DNA of 41,662 bases, taken from a candidate division KSB1 bacterium. GTDB taxonomy: Bacteria > Zhuqueibacterota > Zhuqueibacteria > JANLFK01 > Oleimicrobiaceae. The notes beneath the pieces were generated by a model that searched no databases, was not told the origin of the DNA, and saw nothing but the letters and a program-made list of their open reading frames with translations. This document shows positions 1 to 6,941 of this stretch, piece by piece. The stretch spans positions 1-41,662 of the forward strand of contig JAPDPR010000033.1 in the NCBI GenBank assembly GCA_034506335.1, written 5' to 3'. A program made the position numbers and the translations under genes. Numbering within the stretch: position 1 is the first letter of the stretch; each line of letters opens with the position of its first letter.

Positions 1-106
1 GGATGGTCGGGATGAGGTGGGGCGTCAGGTGGTGAGTGGGGTGTATGTGTGTCGGATGGAGGCGGGCCAGGTGGTGAGGACGGCCAAGATGGTGTTGGTG
101 CGGTAA
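1..106 (+). CDS. C-terminal fragment of a secreted protein with T9SS sorting domain (5' end outside window)
   Basis: Reading in frame from base 2, the last 34 codons encode the end of a T9SS type-A sorting domain, containing SGVYVCRMEAG and ending TAKMVLVR, before TAA at 104-106. The peptide is identical to the last 34 residues of the protein encoded at 6942-9770, and the DNA is also identical over this stretch. The domain is known to direct proteins through the type IX secretion system to the cell surface. The start and catalytic or binding part of this gene lie to the left of the window, so its function cannot be told. Codon use is the unusual TTG/GGG/GTG-rich type seen after about 7800. 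A terminator-like hairpin follows at 141-172. Confidence 0.85.
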   Translation, partial: DGRDEVGRQVVSGVYVCRMEAGQVVRTAKMVLVR

Positions 107-172
107 GGGGCCGCTGCTCAGCACAGAGGTAGAGGTACCTGAGGGGAGAAAGCCTCGCTGCTTTCTCCCCTC
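1..172 (+). repeat. Left copy of a 172-bp near-identical direct repeat
   Basis: Bases 1-172 match 9665-9836 at a constant offset of 9664 with a single difference (G128 versus A9792). The match covers the end of a sorting-domain coding region, the stop codon and the whole downstream hairpin, and ends exactly at the last base of the hairpin. It probably extends left beyond the window. If base 1 is a contig end, the repeat itself may be why assembly stopped here. Confidence 0.95.
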
Positions 173-175
173 AGG
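138..175 (+). terminator. Hairpin terminator after the partial secreted-protein gene
   Basis: Arm 141-153 (GAGGGGAGAAAGC) pairs perfectly with 160-172 around a 6-base loop, and in this copy three further base pairs (138-140 with 173-175) can form. It begins 31 bases after the stop codon. No run of T follows, so it may act as an mRNA 3'-end stabiliser or a factor-assisted terminator rather than a classical intrinsic terminator. Confidence 0.65.
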
Positions 176-397
176 GGGAAAGGGGGCATTGATGGCAATC
201 GGGTTCTGGAACAGGGGGAAAAAGTGCAACCGGATGCCAGTGCGGGACGTGGGGGGCCCTTCTCGCTGGGAGGGAATTCGCAGGGCGGCAGTGTATTGTG
301 TTCCGATAGAGTGCACGGAATGTATGTCCTTCGAGGGGCATGAGGTTCTACTTCGCCTGTGCGTCCAATTCGTGTTTCATTTGCCTGCGGAGGTGTC

Positions 398-2863
398 ATG
401 AGGTGGCATAGGCGTTTATTCTACTTCCCGTGGCTTGCAATAGCATGCCAACTGATAGCCGGCACCACGGGAAAGATCACTGGCGTAGTCAAGGACAGGG
501 CTACAGGGGCCCCGATACCGGGGGCAAACGTCTTTATCGAGGGTACAACTCTGGGCGCTGCCACCGGCGCGGACGGAAGCTTCTTCATCGTGAATATACC
601 ACCGGGCACCTATTCCCTGACGGCGCAAATGATGGGCTACAGCCGGACTACAGTTGCAGGCGTGAGGGTCACCGCTGACTTGACCACAAGGGTCGATTTT
701 GCGCTCCAAGAGACCACCATTGATCTCCAGGAGGTGGTAGTCACGGCCGAGAGGCCATTCATTCAGAAGGATGTTACGAGCACCATAGCGGTGGTGGACC
801 AGGAGCGCATCGACGCCTTGCCAGTCCAGAGTTTCACTGAGGTGCTGGCTACGCAGGCAGGGGTTGTCGCGCGAGGAAGTACACTCCATATTCGCGGCGG
901 GCGCGGGAACGAAGTGGGGTATCTGATTGACGGCATGTACGTGGAGGACCCGCTTTTCGGAGGCCTCGGCACCAGAGTCAACAACGATGCTATCAAAGAG
1001 CTGACGCTTTTAAGCGGAACCTTTAGTGCCGAGTACGGCGACGCCCTGAGTGGTATTGTAAACATTGTCACAAGGGAGGGCACAGACCTGCTCTCCGGCA
1101 GCCTTGAAACCCGCACTAGCCAGTTTGGCCTGGCCCCGTACCATGACTATGGCGAGTGGCGAACAAATGGATATGTGAGCGGCCCCATCTTCAAGAATCG
1201 TCTATCCTATTTTGTCTCGGGTGAACAGAATCAGCGGGAAAGCTGGCTCCCCTTTGGATACCGGCGGGAGGCGACCGCCTTCGCCAAGCTCACCTCTCGG
1301 CCCGCTCCTTGGCTCAAGGTCACCATGAGTGGCCGGTACAGCGAGACCAAAAGTCAACCGTACAATCACCTCTGGAAGTACATCCCAGATCAGTACACGC
1401 GTACCCGATCGCATAGCAGGCAGGCGATTCTCACCGCAACGCATACGGTCTCGCCGCGAATGTTCTACGACGTGCGCGTGTCGGTATTCAGCCAGGATTA
1501 CTACAGCGGTGTGGACAAAGACACCTCAGAGTATGTGCCGCCCGCAACTCGCCAGTATGTTCCCTGGGCCGGCAATGGCTATGAGTTCTACAGCAAGGCT
1601 GACCCGCTTCAACTAACCAAGAGCAAGACGCACACCGTGGATCTGAAAGCCGACCTCGTGTGGCAAATCGGCAGACAGAATGAGCTAAAGTCAGGGTTTG
1701 AAGTCAAGCAGCACCGCCTCCGTTTGTTCGACATATACGATCCCACGCGCGACTTCCCCTACATCAACGACTACGATCAAAAGCCGCTAGAGGCCTCCGC
1801 GTATCTCCAGGACAAGATAGAGTACGCCTATCTTACAGTGAACATCGGTCTTAGGTTTGATTATGCGAATGCGCGAACCAAGTTCCGCGCAAACCCTTTG
1901 GACCTGGCGAGCGAACGGAGCGTCAAGCCAAAGTGGCAGCTCAGCCCTCGAATTGGCATTGCGCATCCGGTAAGCGAGCGGACCAAGTTGCACTTTGCCT
2001 ATGGTCACTTCTTCCAGAACCCAGAGTACCAGTATTTTTATGAGAACCGGCAGTATGACCTCAATGTGAGGGAACCCCTATTTGGACAGCCGGACCTGGA
2101 TGCGGAGAAGACGGTCGCCTATGAGACGGGGCTTGCCCACCAGTTCAGCAACTCCTTGGCTGCGCATGTAACGGCTTACTACAAAGACGTGACCGGTCTG
2201 ATAGGCACTCACTACTACATGCCCTACTTCTCAGGACGGTACGTGGGCTATACGCTCTATGTGAACGAAGACTATGCTAACATTAAGGGATTTGAGGTAA
2301 ACCTTGACTACCGGCCAAGGGCGGCAGTGCAGGGGTCGTTGACCTATACCTATTCGGTGGCCAAGGGGAGCGCCTCCTCGGAGACCGAGCAATACCCCGG
2401 CACGCAGGAGTCGACCCTCCTCTACTATTTGGACTTTGACAAGACGCACGTGCTCAACGCTTCTCTTAGCGCTCGTTTCGGTGCAAAAGAGGGCCCTGAA
2501 CTATTTGGTTTCTATCCCATGGCGCACACCGACTGGAGTTTTATGTTCAGCGCCAGCAGCGGCTTCCCTTACACCCCCTCGGGACGCGATGTGGGCTTTG
2601 TGATCAAGAATTCAGCGCGCATGCCTTCCAATTACACTTTGGACTGTGAGGTGGGGCGCACGGTTCGCGTGGGGGGCACAAAGATCCGCCTTTTTGTTGA
2701 AGTGCTGAATTTGACCAATTTCAAGAACGTTGTGTATGTTTACCCTGACACTGGGGAGCCGGATTTTACACGCCAAGGCAACCATTCTCGCGAATACATG
2801 CGTGACCCGAGCAATTACGGTCCGCCGCGCCGCGTGAGAGTGGGACTGGGAGTGCGCTTGTAA
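398..2863 (+). CDS. TonB-dependent outer-membrane receptor with carboxypeptidase-regulatory-like N-domain
   Basis: This 821-residue protein is predicted to be a TonB-powered outer-membrane importer. A signal peptide (MRWHRRLFYF then a hydrophobic stretch) is followed by a carboxypeptidase-D-regulatory-like beta-sandwich at about residues 24-107 (GKITGVVKD...ADGSFFI...GTYSLTA). A TonB-box-like EVVVTAERP comes next, then the plug (LPVQSFTEVLA, LHIRGGRGNEVGYLIDG) and a long beta-barrel. The ATG at 398 is chosen because GGAGG lies at 389-393 and a signal peptide follows directly; the in-frame upstream start at 359 has neither. Family members import bulky ligands such as oligosaccharides, siderophores or cobalamin. 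Neighbouring amylase-family and starch-binding genes suggest alpha-glucan oligosaccharides. No SusD-type lipoprotein gene follows; secreted sorting-domain proteins and a PorV-like protein do. Confidence 0.9.
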   Translation: MRWHRRLFYFPWLAIACQLIAGTTGKITGVVKDRATGAPIPGANVFIEGTTLGAATGADGSFFIVNIPPGTYSLTAQMMGYSRTTVAGVRVTADLTTRVDFALQETTIDLQEVVVTAERPFIQKDVTSTIAVVDQERIDALPVQSFTEVLATQAGVVARGSTLHIRGGRGNEVGYLIDGMYVEDPLFGGLGTRVNNDAIKELTLLSGTFSAEYGDALSGIVNIVTREGTDLLSGSLETRTSQFGLAPYHDYGEWRTNGYVSGPIFKNRLSYFVSGEQNQRESWLPFGYRREATAFAKLTSRPAPWLKVTMSGRYSETKSQPYNHLWKYIPDQYTRTRSHSRQAILTATHTVSPRMFYDVRVSVFSQDYYSGVDKDTSEYVPPATRQYVPWAGNGYEFYSKADPLQLTKSKTHTVDLKADLVWQIGRQNELKSGFEVKQHRLRLFDIYDPTRDFPYINDYDQKPLEASAYLQDKIEYAYLTVNIGLRFDYANARTKFRANPLDLASERSVKPKWQLSPRIGIAHPVSERTKLHFAYGHFFQNPEYQYFYENRQYDLNVREPLFGQPDLDAEKTVAYETGLAHQFSNSLAAHVTAYYKDVTGLIGTHYYMPYFSGRYVGYTLYVNEDYANIKGFEVNLDYRPRAAVQGSLTYTYSVAKGSASSETEQYPGTQESTLLYYLDFDKTHVLNASLSARFGAKEGPELFGFYPMAHTDWSFMFSASSGFPYTPSGRDVGFVIKNSARMPSNYTLDCEVGRTVRVGGTKIRLFVEVLNLTNFKNVVYVYPDTGEPDFTRQGNHSREYMRDPSNYGPPRRVRVGLGVRL

Positions 2864-2909
2864 AGGTGCCACGTGGTGACCAACATTGGTCCTTGCGAGG
2901 AATGATACC

Positions 2910-5705
2910 ATGGGAAAGAAGCTCCTCTTTCTGTGCATAATAGCTGCGAGCCTTTCCACGGCGGGCGCGCAAACGGCTCCCACCGGCTGGGAAGATGACA
3001 AGGAGAAAGTGGGCCAGCTCGACAAGCCCGCAGGCATCAAGGACAGAGCCGCCGGCATTCACAATGCCAGCAATATCGGTCTGTTCTTTGAAAACCGGGG
3101 CAAGCTCTATCCCCGGCGTCTTAGTCAGGGGCCTAGTGGTGAATACCCGTACGGCAGCGGTCGGCACTACATCTACCGTATCAACCCGTTCGTGGGGATT
3201 CCCGGAAATGTGATTCAGGGGCGTTTCACCACCAACGAGGAATGGGAAGCGGTGGGTGGCTACCATAATCCCGCTCTGGCGAAGGTGGCGATGAGCGATG
3301 ACCCGTCCACATGGCCGGCAACAGGGTGGCCAGTGCGCGATGCCTCCGGCAACCCCATTTTCAAATCGGATCAAGACGCCTTCTGCGTGTACAGCGACAG
3401 CAATAATACGGTCAAACGCCTTGGAATCCACATCGCTCAAACCAGCTACGCTTATGGCCTTAAGAGCCTCGAGGATATGCTTTTCTTCATATTTGACGTG
3501 ATAAACAAGGGCGAAAAGGATCTTGACTCTCTGTACTTTGCGCTCTATGTGGACATTGACGTGGGGAATGTGTCGGGCGGCGACCCGGAGTATGCCGACG
3601 ACCGTATTGGCTTCGAGAAACAACTCAATCTGCTCTATTTTTACGATGATGGTTATACCTCCGAGTGGGTAGGCAACACTACGGGTTACTTTGGCTGTGC
3701 CTTCTTGAAGACGCCCTTAGTGAACGGTCAGGAGATGGGGGTGACCGATTGGCACTACAACCTTTATGATGACGATATGGACCTCGATACGGTTCAGTAT
3801 CGCATCATGAGCTCAGATCGCCGGCTATTCGAGTCTCCTTTGGGCAATCGGTATTTCCACGTTGGGAATTTGCCCACCCTCCACTACGATGACCCCAACA
3901 CCATCCCGGTCACCGGACTGGATGTCGTGGCGATAATGAGCTCTGGACCATATACTTTGCCGGTGGGAGATACACTGAGGTTTGTAACGGCCATTGTGGC
4001 CGGGAGTAATCTGGGGCAGCTGTTGTCAAACACCTTGATGGCGCTGAGGGCAGCAGAGCTAGACTTTGAAATGGCAAAGCCGCCGTCAGCACCTACTCTC
4101 ACGGCCGTTGCCGGTGACGGCCGTGTGACCCTGTTTTGGGATAATGTCCCTGAAAGCGAGAGGGACCCCTTCTCCAATGAGTTCGATCTTGAAGGGTACC
4201 GTCTGTACAAGTCCATCGACGGCGGGGTGCACTGGGACCAGATCGACCGCAATGAGAATCCGCACGTTGGGCCAGACCCCGTGCCTCTGGCGGAGTTTGA
4301 TGTTGTCAATGGCATTGGCAAGGACACCGGCCTGCAGTATTCCTACGTGGACACCAATGTCACAAACGGATTTGAGTATTGGTACACGATCACCAGCTAT
4401 GACCGGGGAGACTCGACGGTAGAGAGCCTTGAGTCGCCGCGGGGGAACACCGTAGCCGCCAAAAACACCGTGGCAGCAGTCCCGCGGACAGAGGCATTGG
4501 ACGTGGTACGTGGATCTGTTGGGTCAATCGAGCACACCGGGCCTTCGGATTTCTCTCTGAGCGTGAGGGTGGCGGATGACGCACAATGCGGCGGTTACCA
4601 CTATGAGGTTACGTTCCCGCCAGTGGCATTCGTCGCCAGAGGTAATCTCAACACACAGGCGCACGTTGCGGTGGTCAAACCGGAAGAGGCTACCGGTCAC
4701 CTATATGGCGTCAGTTTCGACGCCGCTGGTCGCCTAAACGTGCGCAATCAGACAACGAACAAGAGTCTTGTCGTCGGCCATCCTTACGCGTCAGGTGAAA
4801 CCATTGAGTTCGAGGGGCTGGCGCTGACTCTCACGGATCCTGACCCTGCGGCGCCGCCAACCCTGCTGCCGGAGGCAGGGGACTCGCTAGTGATCCAGAC
4901 AGGAATCAGCGTCCGGCGCTCCGACGGTATCCTGGTGCTCACCCCGCGGGTGCTGAGTTACAGAAGTTGGCTGGCCACTGGGGACGGCTTACTCCTCCAG
5001 GTCGTGCCTTCAGAGTACGTGGAGCCGGTGGCGCGCGTGAGCGGCGCGGCAATGGTGGAAATTACCCCCTCGGTCGTCGACAAGTCCAAGATTCAGGAGA
5101 TGACTTATACCCTCACCTTCGCCAATCCGGTCATGGGCCCGGGAGGGAAACAGCGCGCGGTGTTCCAGGTCAAGGATCAAGGGGGGAATATGGTCGCCCG
5201 GAGCGATTCGCTGCCGAGTGGCGGCACGGTGACCTTCGGTGGCATCGCTCTCCGCATCGTGTTCGACGAGAAGAGCGCGCCCGGAGAAGGGAATGTGTTT
5301 TCCATTCACACGAACATCCCCGATCCGCCTCGTCCAGGGGACCGCTACACTTTCGCGGTCCAGACGCGGTTCACTCTGCCAAGGCTGAGCAGCAATGAGT
5401 TAGCCGCGGTCAAGGTGGTCCCCAACCCTTATGTGGTCTCTTCCCTTTTTGAGCCGGAGTTCGGCGAGCTACGCCGGGAACCGCTTCGTCAGATGCAGTT
5501 CATCCACTTGCCGGGAGAGTGTACGATACAAATCTTTACTCTGGATGGCGATCTGGTGAAGACGATCCATCATACGAGCGGGACTGGCACCGAGACTTGG
5601 GACTTGCGCGCAGAGGGCGGGCGAGAGATTAGTCCTGGAGTCTACTTCTACATAGTGAGCACCAAGACAGCCCGTCACCTCAGCCGCTTTGCTGTCATCA
5701 AGTGA
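2910..5705 (+). CDS. Secreted T9SS-cargo protein with FN3-like domain, possible surface partner of the receptor
   Basis: The 931-residue product starts at ATG 2910 (GAGG at 2897-2900, followed by signal peptide MGKKLLFLCIIAASLSTAGAQ). I do not recognise the roughly 380-residue N-terminal domain; it is rich in aromatic and Asp residues (YFALYVDIDVGN, DWHYNLYDDDMDLD) and ends with LLSNTLMALRAAELDFE. A fibronectin-III-like domain follows (about residues 393-530, APTLTAVAGDGRVTLFWD, EGYRLYKSIDGG). Further beta-rich repeats come next, then a C-terminal T9SS sorting domain from about residue 833 (VVPNPYV ... ETWDLRA ... GVYFYIVS). The N-domain end resembles that of the protein at 6942-9770. Lying 46 bases after the receptor gene, it may be a cell-surface accessory or ligand-binding protein. 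That role is inferred from position only. Confidence 0.8.
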   Translation: MGKKLLFLCIIAASLSTAGAQTAPTGWEDDKEKVGQLDKPAGIKDRAAGIHNASNIGLFFENRGKLYPRRLSQGPSGEYPYGSGRHYIYRINPFVGIPGNVIQGRFTTNEEWEAVGGYHNPALAKVAMSDDPSTWPATGWPVRDASGNPIFKSDQDAFCVYSDSNNTVKRLGIHIAQTSYAYGLKSLEDMLFFIFDVINKGEKDLDSLYFALYVDIDVGNVSGGDPEYADDRIGFEKQLNLLYFYDDGYTSEWVGNTTGYFGCAFLKTPLVNGQEMGVTDWHYNLYDDDMDLDTVQYRIMSSDRRLFESPLGNRYFHVGNLPTLHYDDPNTIPVTGLDVVAIMSSGPYTLPVGDTLRFVTAIVAGSNLGQLLSNTLMALRAAELDFEMAKPPSAPTLTAVAGDGRVTLFWDNVPESERDPFSNEFDLEGYRLYKSIDGGVHWDQIDRNENPHVGPDPVPLAEFDVVNGIGKDTGLQYSYVDTNVTNGFEYWYTITSYDRGDSTVESLESPRGNTVAAKNTVAAVPRTEALDVVRGSVGSIEHTGPSDFSLSVRVADDAQCGGYHYEVTFPPVAFVARGNLNTQAHVAVVKPEEATGHLYGVSFDAAGRLNVRNQTTNKSLVVGHPYASGETIEFEGLALTLTDPDPAAPPTLLPEAGDSLVIQTGISVRRSDGILVLTPRVLSYRSWLATGDGLLLQVVPSEYVEPVARVSGAAMVEITPSVVDKSKIQEMTYTLTFANPVMGPGGKQRAVFQVKDQGGNMVARSDSLPSGGTVTFGGIALRIVFDEKSAPGEGNVFSIHTNIPDPPRPGDRYTFAVQTRFTLPRLSSNELAAVKVVPNPYVVSSLFEPEFGELRREPLRQMQFIHLPGECTIQIFTLDGDLVKTIHHTSGTGTETWDLRAEGGREISPGVYFYIVSTKTARHLSRFAVIK

Positions 5706-5719
5706 AGGAGCTCAGGCGC

Positions 5720-6730
5720 ATGAACAGGACTCATCTTCCGATTGCCGCGATAATCGCTGCGGTACTGGTAGGGACTAGCGTCCTCTTTGGCCAGAACCCC
5801 AATGTGGGTACCGCGGGCGCGCAATTCCTGCAGATTCCGGTCGGCGCGCAGGCGGTAGGGATGGCCGGTGCCTATGTGGGCATGGCAGAGGATGCCGTGG
5901 CCCTGTTTTGGAATCCTGCCGGTATCACCCACGTCCAGCGTCAGGCAGTTCACTTCTCCCACCTGCAGTGGTTTTCCACTGTCCACTTGACTTCGGTTGG
6001 GTACGTCCTGAATCTGGATCGGTGGGGCGTTCTTGGTGTCTCGGTGAACTCTTTAGGGATGGACAAGATGGAGGTCACCACAGAGCTCCAGCCGGAGGGC
6101 AGCGGTGAGTTTTGGGATGCCCAGGACGTATCGCTGGGGGTCACCTACGCGCGGGCGTTGACCGACCGAATGTCTGTGGGGGTCACCGCCAAGTACGTGC
6201 GACAGCGAATCTGGCATGAAAGCGCCAGCGGCATGGCGTTTGACGTGGGGACGCAGTATCGGCTCGACTTTCTGCACCTGGTAATCGCCATGGCCATGAC
6301 CAACTTTGGCGCAGACCTAAAGCTGGACGGCCGCGATTTGGATGTGGTCCATGACCTCAACGTGTCGGTCCCCCGCAACCGCCTGACCCCCGCCCGACTG
6401 AAAACCGAGACGTATCCTTTGCCTTTGCATTTCCAAGTGGGCATCGCTTTCGACGTGTACCGCTCGCCCTTCTTGGCCGTTCGTGCGGCAGTGGATGCGG
6501 CCCACCCGAATGATAACAACGAACGCCTTAACTTCGGCACAGAGGTCGGGATTCGGCAGATCGCTTTCCTGCGGGCAGGGTACCGATACAACTATGACCA
6601 GGAGAACTGGACCCTTGGCGCGGGGGTGCGACTTCCATTGGCTCGTTCTTCGGTGCGGATTGACTATGCCTACTCTTTCTTCGATCTTCTCGAGGACGTC
6701 CAACGGTTTTCCGTGGGTTTGGAGTTCTAA
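5720..6730 (+). CDS. PorV/PorQ-family outer-membrane protein
   Basis: The 336-residue protein has a signal peptide (MNRTHLPIAAIIAAVLVGTS) and the family's typical N-terminal block: GTAGAQFLQIPVGA, then VGMAGAYVGMAEDAVALFWN and PAGI. A FadL-like beta-barrel ends in SVGLEF with a terminal aromatic residue. PorV is known as the outer-membrane shuttle of the type IX secretion system, which carries sorting-domain proteins from the translocon to the attachment machinery; PorQ and UPF0164 relatives share the fold. ATG 5720 is preferred over the in-frame GTG at 5702, because AAGGAG at 5705-5710 sits 9 bases upstream and the signal peptide follows. The gene begins 14 bases after the preceding cargo gene and sits between two sorting-domain genes, suggesting a locus-dedicated export partner. 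Whether it is a true PorV or a paralogue cannot be told here. Confidence 0.8.
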   Translation: MNRTHLPIAAIIAAVLVGTSVLFGQNPNVGTAGAQFLQIPVGAQAVGMAGAYVGMAEDAVALFWNPAGITHVQRQAVHFSHLQWFSTVHLTSVGYVLNLDRWGVLGVSVNSLGMDKMEVTTELQPEGSGEFWDAQDVSLGVTYARALTDRMSVGVTAKYVRQRIWHESASGMAFDVGTQYRLDFLHLVIAMAMTNFGADLKLDGRDLDVVHDLNVSVPRNRLTPARLKTETYPLPLHFQVGIAFDVYRSPFLAVRAAVDAAHPNDNNERLNFGTEVGIRQIAFLRAGYRYNYDQENWTLGAGVRLPLARSSVRIDYAYSFFDLLEDVQRFSVGLEF

Positions 6731-6941
6731 GTCAAGGTTCTTACAGCATGGCTCTCGAACGCGGGCCAGGAGCACAGGGACTGCTGGTCACGTTTCGACG
6801 AATTAGGGCAAAAGGAGGTGATGCACAAAGCGGTAAGGGGGAACTTGAGGGGATTCGGGGGACCAGAGGGGCAGAGTGCTGAGGCGGAAGGGCTGTCAGG
6901 GCGGATTGAGGCAAACGGAGCATTGAAGGAGGGAGGTGCCT

